Positions 41,650 through 50,287 of a DNA stretch of 64,000 bases are shown here, one piece after another (position 1 is the stretch's first letter; each line of letters begins with the position of its first letter). The stretch is from a bacterium 336/3 (GTDB lineage: Bacteria; Bacteroidota; Bacteroidia; Cytophagales; Thermonemataceae), in NCBI GenBank assembly GCA_001281695.1, contig LJIE01000001.1, forward strand, positions 3,557,521 through 3,621,520. The letters run 5' to 3'. The notes under the pieces are model-generated. The model did not search any database and was not told the origin of the DNA. It saw only the letters and a list, made by a program, of their open reading frames with translations. The translations under genes and the position numbers were made by a program.

Positions 41650-43773
41650 ATGAAGAAAAAAAGCTTATCAAAATTACTATTAATGCCCTTTTTCGTTGGG
41701 GGCGTTGTTTTCAATTCATTTGCACAAAGTACAAAGCCTATGAACAATCCTCTATTAGAAAACTGGAATACTCCTTTTCAAACTGTTCCTTTCGATAAAA
41801 TTAAAAATGAACATTTTGTTCCAGCTTTACAATACGCTATTCAAGAAGGAAAAAAAGAAATTGAAAATATAGCCAATAGCTCTGAAACACCTACGTTTGA
41901 GAATACTATTGTAGCCTTAGATAATAGTGCTATGCTTGTAGGTAGAGTGGCTGTTATTATGTCAAATCTAAATTCAGCAGAAACTAATCCCGAACTACAA
42001 AAAATAACAAAGGAGACATCTCCTATGCTTTCAGAGTTTGAGAATGATGTAATTCTCAATGAAAAGCTCTTTAAGCGAATTAAGCAAGTTTATGACAACA
42101 AAGCGAATTTAAAATTGGATAATGAAAGTTCAATGTTGCTTGAAAAAACTTATAAAAGATTTGCAAGAAATGGAGCTAATCTCAATAATACACAAAAAGA
42201 ATTACTTAGAAGCATTGATAAGAACTTATCCGCTTTATTTTTACAGTATGGTGAGAATGTACTCAACGATACCAATGAATTTTTGATGGAACTCTCCACT
42301 GAACAAGAATTGGCTGGTTTACCTGATTTTGTAAAAGAAGCTGCCAAACAAACAGCCAAAAAGAAGAATAAAACAGGTTATGTTTTTACTTTACAGGCAC
42401 CCAGCTATTTAGCATTTATGACTTACTCTACCAACAGAGATTTGCGTCAAAAAATGTTTTTAGCTTATTCTTCAAGAGCTTTTAAGAATAACAAAAACAA
42501 CAATACTTCTACAATGACAGATATTGTAAAGTTACGTCATCAAAGAGCAAGGCTTTTAGGATATAACAATCATGCTTATTTTGTATTAGAGGAAAGAATG
42601 GCTGGAACACCAGAGACTGTCAATAAATTTTTGGACGAATTATATGGTTATGCAAAACCTGTAGCTGAAAAACAAATTCAAGAATTACTGACATATGCTA
42701 AAAAGCAAGGCTTTACAGATGATAAATTACAACGTTGGGATTACTCTTTTTATTCAGAAAAATTAAAAAAGGAAAAGTTCTCTATTGATAATGAAACCTT
42801 AAAACCTTATTTCAAATTAGAAAATGTAATTGCAGGGGCTTTTGATGTGGCCAATAAATTATTTGGTCTTACCTTCAAGGAAAATAAATCTATTCCTATT
42901 TTTCATTCGGAAGTGAAAGCTTATGAAGTATATGATGAAAAAGGGAGTTTTATAGCTATTTTATACACAGATTTCTTCCCAAGAGAAGGCAAACGTAGTG
43001 GAGCTTGGATGACAAGTTATAGAGAGCAGAAGAAAATGAATGAGCAAGATGTTCGTCCTCATGTATCACTTACTTGTAATTTTACTCGTCCTACAGATAC
43101 CAAACCCTCTTTGCTTACTTTTGATGAAGTAACAACTCTATTTCATGAATTTGGACACTGCTTACATGGAATTTTAGCCAATACGACTTATCAAAGCCTT
43201 TCAGGAACAAATGTAGCTTGGGATTTTGTAGAAATGCCTTCACAAGTATTTGAAAATTGGTGTTACGAGCCTGAAGTATTGGCTTCATTTGCAAAGCATT
43301 ATCAAACAGGTGAAGTGATTCCACAAACTTTGGTACAAAAAATAAAAGATGCTTCTAATTTCATGGAAGGTTATGCAACCATACGTCAATTAAGCCTTGG
43401 TTTGTTGGACATGGCTTGGCATGGTCAGTTTTTAGATAAAGTTGAAAGCATTACTGAATTTGAGAAAAAAGCTATTAGTAAAACAGATTTATTCCCTGCT
43501 GTAGAAAACATCTCGATTAGTACATCATTTAGTCATATTTTTTCCGGTGGATATTCATCAGGTTATTATAGTTATAAATGGGCAGAGGTATTGGATGCAG
43601 ATGCCTATGATTTATTTAAAGAAAAAGGTATTTTTAATAAAGAAGCTGCCAATCGCTTCAAGGAAATGCTTTCTAAAGGTGGTAGTGAACATCCTATGGT
43701 GTTGTATAAACGTTTTAGAGGTCAAGACCCTAGCCCAAAAGCTCTTTTGAAGCGTAGTGGATTATCTCAATAA
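41650..43773 (+). CDS. M3 family metallopeptidase (oligopeptidase/Dcp-like), exported
   Basis: Zinc oligopeptidase that breaks peptides into di- and tripeptides. 707 residues. A signal peptide (LLLMPFFVGGVVFNSFAQ) indicates periplasmic location. The zinc site HEFGHCLHG is near residue 499, with the downstream Glu in VEMPSQVFENW; other family blocks are TYSTNRDLRQKMFLAYSSRA, DFFPREGKRSGAWM and the GGYSSGYYSYKWAEVLDADAY end. 36 bases after mgtE, so possibly co-transcribed. Confidence 0.96.
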   Translation: MKKKSLSKLLLMPFFVGGVVFNSFAQSTKPMNNPLLENWNTPFQTVPFDKIKNEHFVPALQYAIQEGKKEIENIANSSETPTFENTIVALDNSAMLVGRVAVIMSNLNSAETNPELQKITKETSPMLSEFENDVILNEKLFKRIKQVYDNKANLKLDNESSMLLEKTYKRFARNGANLNNTQKELLRSIDKNLSALFLQYGENVLNDTNEFLMELSTEQELAGLPDFVKEAAKQTAKKKNKTGYVFTLQAPSYLAFMTYSTNRDLRQKMFLAYSSRAFKNNKNNNTSTMTDIVKLRHQRARLLGYNNHAYFVLEERMAGTPETVNKFLDELYGYAKPVAEKQIQELLTYAKKQGFTDDKLQRWDYSFYSEKLKKEKFSIDNETLKPYFKLENVIAGAFDVANKLFGLTFKENKSIPIFHSEVKAYEVYDEKGSFIAILYTDFFPREGKRSGAWMTSYREQKKMNEQDVRPHVSLTCNFTRPTDTKPSLLTFDEVTTLFHEFGHCLHGILANTTYQSLSGTNVAWDFVEMPSQVFENWCYEPEVLASFAKHYQTGEVIPQTLVQKIKDASNFMEGYATIRQLSLGLLDMAWHGQFLDKVESITEFEKKAISKTDLFPAVENISISTSFSHIFSGGYSSGYYSYKWAEVLDADAYDLFKEKGIFNKEAANRFKEMLSKGGSEHPMVLYKRFRGQDPSPKALLKRSGLSQ

Positions 43774-43780
43774 GTTTGAT

Positions 43781-43818
43781 AAGATAAAAGGTTGAAGTAA
43801 ATTTCAACCTTTTATCTT
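43781..43818 (+). terminator. Terminator after the M3 peptidase gene
   Basis: A 16-bp perfect stem (43781-43796 with 43803-43818), loop of 6; the T-rich context follows. Confidence 0.8.
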
Positions 43819-43855
43819 TGGAATGGTTTTTGGGTGATTTCTTAAAAAACTGTTT

Positions 43856-44428
43856 ATGAAACATCTATTTATTATTCTCTTTTATTTTTGTGGCTTACAG
43901 ATGTTTGCACAAAATTATCAGCCTTATGGTGAATCTTTAAAATATCAGCCTTATGATATAGAAAAGGAGTATCAAATAAAAAATAACTCCTATGCTAAGG
44001 ATATGATTTATGAATTTAGGCAAAAATATTACCCTTCACAAGATTGGAAATGGATGAAAGGGGATGCTTTCAGGTATAAAGCAACTAATGACAATAAAGA
44101 AGTTTTTGTAGGTTGGGTTTCTTGGGCTGATGGTATTCAGTGGCATTTTTTTATTACAGAAACAGAAAAATGTTCATCCAAGAGTATGCTTTGCTTCATC
44201 GAAAATGACAAAGTTAAGAAACGTATTTTTGAGTTTGTAAGTAAAAAGAGAGTTCTCGTCATAGATGCTTTCAAACAAACTTCCTATACTTTTGAAACAG
44301 ACCAAAAAACAAAAAATATTCTATTTCCTGAAATCTCAGAGTTTAAAGAAAAGCAAGTTTGTTATGGGGTTTATACCAGTAAGACTCTCTATCTATTTGA
44401 TGAAAGTGGTAATTATATACCTAAGTAA
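43856..44428 (+). CDS. Secreted protein of unknown function
   Basis: 190 residues; signal peptide (LFYFCGLQMFAQ). The mature protein is Tyr/Lys-rich with YGESLKYQPYDIEKEY, DWKWMKGDAFRYKA and a later pair of cysteines (CSSKSMLC). Mostly predicted beta strands. I recognise no family. It stands alone between two terminators. Confidence 0.65.
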   Translation: MKHLFIILFYFCGLQMFAQNYQPYGESLKYQPYDIEKEYQIKNNSYAKDMIYEFRQKYYPSQDWKWMKGDAFRYKATNDNKEVFVGWVSWADGIQWHFFITETEKCSSKSMLCFIENDKVKKRIFEFVSKKRVLVIDAFKQTSYTFETDQKTKNILFPEISEFKEKQVCYGVYTSKTLYLFDESGNYIPK

Positions 44429-44466
44429 AACTAAAAAGCTCCAAAATTTTGGAGCTTTTTAGTTTT
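44427..44466. terminator. Bidirectional terminator, 40-bp perfect palindrome
   Basis: AAAACTAAAAAGCTCCAAAA (44427-44446) is followed directly by its exact complement (44447-44466). T runs point in both directions, so it can end both the secreted-protein gene and the convergent acyl-CoA dehydrogenase. Confidence 0.9.
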
Positions 44467-45699
44467 TTATTTGAATGCAGGAATACCTGTAATTTCGTGA
44501 CCTAAAATGAGCAAGTGAATATCGTGTGTACCTTCATAAGTAACCACACTTTCAAGGTTCATCATGTGTCGCATAATAGGATACTCGTTTGTAATACCCA
44601 TACCACCATGTATCTGGCGAGCTTCACGAGCTGTATTCAAAGCAATTTCAATACTATTACGTTTTGCAAGTGAAATTTGAGATGAAGTAGCTTTTCCCTC
44701 ATTCATCAAAGAACCCAAACGCCAACAAACCAGCTGAGCTTTGGTGATTTCTGTAAGCATTTCTGCTAATTTTTTCTGTATCAATTGGAATGCTCCAATC
44801 GGCTTACCAAACTGAATACGCTCTGCTGCATATTTACGAGCAGACTCATAACAATCCATGGCTACACCCAAAGCTCCCCAAGAAATTCCATAACGAGCTG
44901 AGTCTAAGCATTTCATAGGAGCGTTCAGCCCATCAGCCAATGGTAATAAATTTTCTTTAGGAACTTTTACATTATCAAATACCAATTCGCCTGTAATGCT
45001 TGCTCTCAAAGACCATTTTCCATGTATTTCAGGAGCAGAAAAGCCTTCCATTCCTTTTTCTACAATTAAACCTTTGATTCTACCATCTTCATTTTTAGCC
45101 CAAACCACAGCCACATCAGCATAAGGTGAATTTGAAATCCACATTTTAGCACCATTGAGCAAATAATGGTCTCCCATGTCTTTGAAATTGGTGACCATTC
45201 CACTTGGATTTGAGCCAAAGTCTGGTTCAGTTAATCCGAAACACCCCAAAAACTCACCACTCGCCAATTTTGGTAAAAACTTCTTTTTCTGCTCTTCAGA
45301 ACCAAATTTATAAATAGGATACATCACAAGAGAGCCTTGTACCGAAGCCGTAGAACGCATACCAGAATCACCTCTTTCCACTTCTTGCATCATCAGACCA
45401 TACGAGATATAGTCTAATCCACCACAACCATATTCTTGAGGTAAAGTAGGACCAAAAACACCCAAATCACCAAATTTTTTCACAATCTCATAAGGAAAGT
45501 GATTATTTTCATACCATTGTTCGATATAAGGAGAAATTTCTTTTTTTACAAAATCTCTAACAGCTTGACGAATCATTTTTTGTTCTTCATTGAACAAGTC
45601 ATCCAACTGATAGAAATCTGGATGTTCAAAAGTATCTTGTTTCAATCTTTTTTCAAATACTTTCGTTTTTGCGTTGTTTTGTCCTTCTTGGGTAAGCAT
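44467..45699 (-). CDS. gcdH: Acyl-CoA dehydrogenase, glutaryl-CoA dehydrogenase type
   Basis: FAD enzyme that oxidises and decarboxylates glutaryl-CoA to crotonyl-CoA in lysine and tryptophan breakdown. 410 residues. It carries the GCDH-type blocks SGMRSTASVQGSLVMYPI, GCFGLTEPDFGSNPSGM, MWISNSPYADVAVVWAK, KWSLRASITGEL, SARYGISWGALGVAMDCYESA and the catalytic base in SVVTYEGTHDIHLLILG. Substrate choice is inferred from these blocks, so related acyl-CoA substrates remain possible. Confidence 0.88.
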   Translation of the reverse strand: MLTQEGQNNAKTKVFEKRLKQDTFEHPDFYQLDDLFNEEQKMIRQAVRDFVKKEISPYIEQWYENNHFPYEIVKKFGDLGVFGPTLPQEYGCGGLDYISYGLMMQEVERGDSGMRSTASVQGSLVMYPIYKFGSEEQKKKFLPKLASGEFLGCFGLTEPDFGSNPSGMVTNFKDMGDHYLLNGAKMWISNSPYADVAVVWAKNEDGRIKGLIVEKGMEGFSAPEIHGKWSLRASITGELVFDNVKVPKENLLPLADGLNAPMKCLDSARYGISWGALGVAMDCYESARKYAAERIQFGKPIGAFQLIQKKLAEMLTEITKAQLVCWRLGSLMNEGKATSSQISLAKRNSIEIALNTAREARQIHGGMGITNEYPIMRHMMNLESVVTYEGTHDIHLLILGHEITGIPAFK

Positions 45700-45958
45700 A
45701 ATTTATTGTTTTTTAAAGGTTTTATAGACTGCCTTTACATGAAGCAATTACAATTTGTTTACTTTCAGTGTTTTGCAAAAATAGTTTTTTTTAATCAGAT
45801 TACAAAGAAAAGCCTTTATTTTGAAGTAAAGATGAAGATCACCCCTGTTTCCCAATGAAAAAATATTTTGTTTTTTAGAAAAATTCCAAATAAAAAATCG
45901 CATATTTACATTCATTTTTTATATTTATTCTACTGAAACAACAAGACACAAAATCATC
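45700..45958. other. Divergent intergenic region, 259 bases
   Basis: Very AT-rich gap between the acyl-CoA dehydrogenase and M36 protease starts. I see no ORF, RNA gene or strong hairpin, and no clear -33/-7 pair on either strand. Confidence 0.4.
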
Positions 45959-48900
45959 ATGAAGAAACTCTTTACGAGTCTATTATGTACGCTATTAGTT
46001 ATGCAAGGGATTGCACAAAATAGCCTAGAAAAAGTAGTAACCTACTTGAAAAATCAAAAAGGCATCATAACCAAGTCAGAAGACTGGAAAGTAACTGATG
46101 AAATTTCTTATCCTGAAACTGGTATTACTTATGTTTATTTACGTCAAGTACATCAAGGAATAGAAATTTACAATTCTTCAATAAGTATCATGATAAAAAA
46201 TGGTGAAGTAAAAAGCTTTGCGGGGAATATTTATCAAAATTATAAAGTTGCTTCTTCTCGTTTTGGGTTACAAGCACCTGATGCTATCAGAAAAGCTGTA
46301 CAAGAGCTTTCACCTAAAAATGCTCTCCTTCAAGTTCGATTACTTCCACAAGCAGGGCAAAATAAATCAGGATTTGAAGTTTATGATAAAGGCTCTTTTT
46401 CTTATGAAAATGTGCCTATCAAAAAAGTTTATTTCTTAGATGAAGAAAACAAGTTACAAACAGCTTGGAATTTATCTTTCGCTCCTATAGGTACATCTGA
46501 CTGGTGGGATGTAGTAGTAGATGCTAACAATGGCAAAACGATTCATAAGGCTAATTGGACAACCAAATGTAACTTTGACCATTCTTCAACAAGAATTCCT
46601 TCAAAACACAATCATTCTCAAGCATGTACAAATGCTTCTATTAATAATAAACGTTCAGATGGTGCATCTTACAGAGTTTTTGATTTACCAGTAGAAAGTC
46701 CTATTCATGGAGGTAGAACATTGGTAACTAACCCTGCTGATGCATTAGCTTCTCCTTTTGGCTGGCATGATACCAATGGGGCAGTCGGAGCAGACTTCAC
46801 AACTACCCAAGGAAATAACGTACATGCCTATGAAGACCGAGCTAACACTAATTCACCTGGTTTTAGCCCTGATGGTGGAGTTTCTTTAGTTTTTGATTTT
46901 CCTTACACAACCACCACTCTACCAGCAGACTATCTAAATTTTGCTATTACCAATACATTTTTCATGAGCAATATGATTCATGATATATTCTATCATTTAG
47001 GTTTTGATGAGCCTTCAGGCAATTTCCAAACCAACAATTATGGTAGAGGTGGTGCTGGAAATGATGCCGTTCGTGCAGAAGCTCAAGATGGTAGTGGAAG
47101 AAATAATGCTAATTTTGGTACACCTCCTGATGGCTCTAACCCTCGTATGCAGATGTTTATCTGGGATGCTCGTACAACCAATAAGTTTTTGACTATCGAT
47201 TCTCCAAGTGGTATTGCTGGAGAATATGTTACAGGAACAGCACAATTTGGTGCTACTATCACAAGTACGCCTGTAACAGGCAATTTGGTTCTTGTAAATG
47301 ATGGTTCTGCAACTCCGACACTTGGTTGCTCTGCAAGTCCTGCTGGTTCGCTTACAGGTAAAATTGCTGTAGTAGATAGAGGTGATTGTGCCTTTACTAT
47401 CAAAGTAAAAAATGCTCAAACAGCAGGTGCAATTGGTGTTATTATTGTAAATAATGTATCCGGTAGTGTTGGTAATATGTCTGGAACAGATGCTACCATT
47501 ACCATTCCATCTGTGATGATTAGTTTAGAAGATGGTGCAAACATCAAGACTACCTTGCAGACACAAACAGTTTCAGGTTCTTTGGTTACCACACCCAGCC
47601 CAACAGTAGTAGATACAGATAGTGATTTAGATAATGGTATCATCATCCATGAATATGGACATGGTATTTCAACACGTCTCACAGGTGGTCCTGCAAATTC
47701 AAGTTGTTTGAACAATGTTGAACAAATGGGTGAAGGCTGGAGTGATTATTTTGGTATTGTATTAACGATGAAATCTACAGATACTCCTACACAACTAAGA
47801 GGTGTTGGAACGTATGTAATGGGACAAGCTACAAATGGAGGAGGTATTAGACCCGCTCCTTATACTACAAACAGAAGTGTAAATAATTTTACTTATTCAG
47901 ATTTACCTAATACATCTATTTCTCAACCACATGGAATTGGCTTTTTGTGGTGTACAATGCTTTGGGATATGACATGGAAATTTGTAGATAGATATGGTTT
48001 TGATGCAAATTTAAAAACAGGTAATGGTGGAAATAGAAGAGCCTTAAAATTGGTAGTAGAAGGTTTAAAACTACAACCTTGTAGTCCTGGTTTTGTAGAT
48101 GGTAGAGATGCTATCTTAAAGGCAAACAAAGAACTTAATGGTGGAGCAGATTTGGACATTATTTGGGAGGCTTTTGCTGATAGAGGTTTAGGTTATTATG
48201 CCAGTCAAGGTAGTTCAAATAATAGAAACGATGGTGTAGCTGATTTTACTCGTCCTCCACTTTGCCCTGCTGATGCAGGTAGTTTAACACGCCCAAGTAA
48301 TACAGGTAATGGTGTTATCAAAATAGAAAAAGGTAAAGATATTGGTGCTTTTAGAAGAATTTACAATAATACAGATCAAAGAGATCCTGCTGATCCTAAT
48401 AATACTTATACATTTGGGGAAAATTATACCTATACATTTTTACTTACAAGAAATGATACAATTATTGTAAGTAATCTTACAGGTGATTTTGATTATAGTA
48501 CTTTGCCAGTAGGAATATACACTTTATGGGGAATGTCTTTTAAAACTCTTCCTACAAGCCTTAATACATATTTAACTGGAAAAGTAAAAATTAATACTAT
48601 TCAAGCTGATATTACAGCTGGTTCTGTTTGTGCAGAATTAACAAAAAGTTATTCCTCAGGTAGTGAAGCTTCTATTGAGATTATTAGTACTAATAATGGG
48701 ACAACTGATCCTTTAAGTATATCAGAACCTTTGAGTGCTAAAACACAAATTTACCCTAATCCTGCTTCTAGTGAATTTAACTTAAATATTACTGGAGAGG
48801 CTGGTAAACTATTTAATCTTACTATTTACAATGCACAAGGTAAATTGTTAGAAAAACATACTATCAACACCAATTCTGTTAATTTCACAAAGAAATTTAA

Positions 48901-48985
48901 CCTTAGCAAATGGTCAAGAGGTGTTTATTTAATAAAATTAGAAAATGAAGGAAGAATTTTCACTGATAAACTCGTTATTGAATAA
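45959..48985 (+). CDS. M36 fungalysin-like metalloprotease with PA domain and type IX sorting domain
   Basis: 1008 residues. Signal peptide (ending GIAQ), FTP propeptide (about 30-190, including VYLRQVHQGIEIYNSSISIMIK), catalytic M36 domain with HEYGHGIS near residue 564 and EGWSDYFG about 30 residues later, and a PA domain inserted between (about 430-540, GKIAVVDRGDCAFTIKVKNAQTAGA). The last 75 residues (IYPNPASSEFNL to FTDKLVIE) are a type A CTD for type IX export and surface attachment. Broad-specificity extracellular protease expected. Confidence 0.95.
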   Translation: MKKLFTSLLCTLLVMQGIAQNSLEKVVTYLKNQKGIITKSEDWKVTDEISYPETGITYVYLRQVHQGIEIYNSSISIMIKNGEVKSFAGNIYQNYKVASSRFGLQAPDAIRKAVQELSPKNALLQVRLLPQAGQNKSGFEVYDKGSFSYENVPIKKVYFLDEENKLQTAWNLSFAPIGTSDWWDVVVDANNGKTIHKANWTTKCNFDHSSTRIPSKHNHSQACTNASINNKRSDGASYRVFDLPVESPIHGGRTLVTNPADALASPFGWHDTNGAVGADFTTTQGNNVHAYEDRANTNSPGFSPDGGVSLVFDFPYTTTTLPADYLNFAITNTFFMSNMIHDIFYHLGFDEPSGNFQTNNYGRGGAGNDAVRAEAQDGSGRNNANFGTPPDGSNPRMQMFIWDARTTNKFLTIDSPSGIAGEYVTGTAQFGATITSTPVTGNLVLVNDGSATPTLGCSASPAGSLTGKIAVVDRGDCAFTIKVKNAQTAGAIGVIIVNNVSGSVGNMSGTDATITIPSVMISLEDGANIKTTLQTQTVSGSLVTTPSPTVVDTDSDLDNGIIIHEYGHGISTRLTGGPANSSCLNNVEQMGEGWSDYFGIVLTMKSTDTPTQLRGVGTYVMGQATNGGGIRPAPYTTNRSVNNFTYSDLPNTSISQPHGIGFLWCTMLWDMTWKFVDRYGFDANLKTGNGGNRRALKLVVEGLKLQPCSPGFVDGRDAILKANKELNGGADLDIIWEAFADRGLGYYASQGSSNNRNDGVADFTRPPLCPADAGSLTRPSNTGNGVIKIEKGKDIGAFRRIYNNTDQRDPADPNNTYTFGENYTYTFLLTRNDTIIVSNLTGDFDYSTLPVGIYTLWGMSFKTLPTSLNTYLTGKVKINTIQADITAGSVCAELTKSYSSGSEASIEIISTNNGTTDPLSISEPLSAKTQIYPNPASSEFNLNITGEAGKLFNLTIYNAQGKLLEKHTINTNSVNFTKKFNLSKWSRGVYLIKLENEGRIFTDKLVIE

Positions 48986-49003
48986 AAAATATAAGTCTAT
49001 TGT

Positions 49004-49039
49004 AAATAAAGGCTCGCTAAAAATAGCGAGCCTTTATTT
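49004..49039. terminator. Bidirectional terminator after the M36 protease gene
   Basis: A 16-bp stem with GGCTCGCTA (49011-49019) and TAGCGAGCC (49024-49032), loop AAAA, AT-rich arms both sides; shared with the convergent FAD oxidoreductase. Confidence 0.9.
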
Positions 49040-49041
49040 AT

Positions 49042-50166
49042 TTATTCTATCATTAATTGAGCCGTTTGAGCTCCAATATTAGTACCAATAGCTACTCCCA
49101 TTCCATTGAGTGCCACCCCCAACGCTATATTAGAGGAACAAAGTTCCACAACAGGCTTTCTGTTAGGTGTATAAGCCATAATACCAGCCCAAGTTTGTTC
49201 TATTTCAAAGTTTTGATTGGGTAAGATAAGCGTAGAAAGTTTAAGCTTGAGATTATCTATAATTTTTTCAGTAGTTATCATCTCTGTTGTGGTTTCGCCT
49301 TCAAAATCAATATTGCGACCACCTCCGAATAAGATTTGTTCTTTTCCCACATTTCTAAAGTAATAAAAGCCCTCATCAAAATGAAAATTACCTTTAATTT
49401 TGAGATTTTTAATAGGCTTTGTTACCAATACTTGCCCACGCCCTGGTTTTATAGATAAATGTGAAAAAAATTGGTTGATGAATGCATTCGTACAAATAGC
49501 TACCTTTTTAGCTTTAAAGTTGATATGATTATTCACTAAAATTTCTACTCCAGACTTAAAATCCTTAAACTGATTCACTGTGCAACCATTAAGAATTTTC
49601 ACACCCTTTTTCTGAAGATAATTAAGTAAACTTGTGATAAGTTTTCCTGTATGCAATTGTCCTTCAAAGGCATTGTTTACCAGTATTTTAGCAAGGCTAT
49701 TATTCAAGCCAAAATCTTTTATCTTATTTGGATGAGTTATTGAAAATACATCTTTATCAAATATTTTCTTGAGTAGTTTATTAAGTTTTTTTATTTTATC
49801 CTCGAAATTTTCAGGTACATCTAAAATAATCTCATGGCTCCCTGTTTGTTCGAATCCAGTCTTATTATCTAATAACCGTTTTCTTAAAGCATTTAAGCCT
49901 TGCCATCTTTTATCAACAAGTTCTAACATAGCTTCTTCACCTACATGGTCAATATCCCATAATAATTCCGTTGGATTCCCAAAACATGCAAAACCTGCAT
50001 TTTTTGTACTCGCTCCCAATGGAAATACACCTCTTTCTAAAATCAATATTTTTTTGCGAGGAAATTTTTCTATAAGAGTAGCAGCCGTAGATAACCCTAC
50101 TATCCCACTCCCCACTATAATATAATCATAGTTTACAAATGACTCTTTTTCCCAAAAGCTCAACAT
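49042..50166 (-). CDS. FAD-dependent oxidoreductase (DAO family)
   Basis: 374 residues. Rossmann FAD motif YDYIIVGSGIVGLSTAATLIEKFP, ERGVFPLGASTKNAGFACFG, GQLHTGKLITSLLNYLQKKGV, the IKPGRGQVLVTKPI block and a final GVALNGMGVAIGTNIGAQTA. This is the D-amino-acid oxidase/glycine-oxidase-like fold, substrate unknown. No signal peptide (soluble, cytoplasmic). The amino-acid-rich context makes an amine or amino acid likely, but that is inference. Confidence 0.88.
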   Translation of the reverse strand: MLSFWEKESFVNYDYIIVGSGIVGLSTAATLIEKFPRKKILILERGVFPLGASTKNAGFACFGNPTELLWDIDHVGEEAMLELVDKRWQGLNALRKRLLDNKTGFEQTGSHEIILDVPENFEDKIKKLNKLLKKIFDKDVFSITHPNKIKDFGLNNSLAKILVNNAFEGQLHTGKLITSLLNYLQKKGVKILNGCTVNQFKDFKSGVEILVNNHINFKAKKVAICTNAFINQFFSHLSIKPGRGQVLVTKPIKNLKIKGNFHFDEGFYYFRNVGKEQILFGGGRNIDFEGETTTEMITTEKIIDNLKLKLSTLILPNQNFEIEQTWAGIMAYTPNRKPVVELCSSNIALGVALNGMGVAIGTNIGAQTAQLMIE

Positions 50167-50234
50167 AAAAGTTTAATCTATTTTAAATCGTATCATTATG
50201 ATAAAGATAGTGTTTTTGTAGTATTTTAAATAAA

Positions 50235-50267
50235 AAAGCCTACAAAAAGTAATATTTTGTAGGCTTT
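50235..50267 (-). terminator. Terminator after the S8 protease gene
   Basis: A 13-bp stem (50235-50247 with 50255-50267) followed, on the minus strand, by a T-rich run. Confidence 0.8.
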
Positions 50268-50287
50268 CAGCTTGTTTATAAAATTTT

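Noticed and set aside
47015-47715. Several 99-134-residue minus-strand frames
   Set aside because: Shadows of the M36 protease; no start context or family features.
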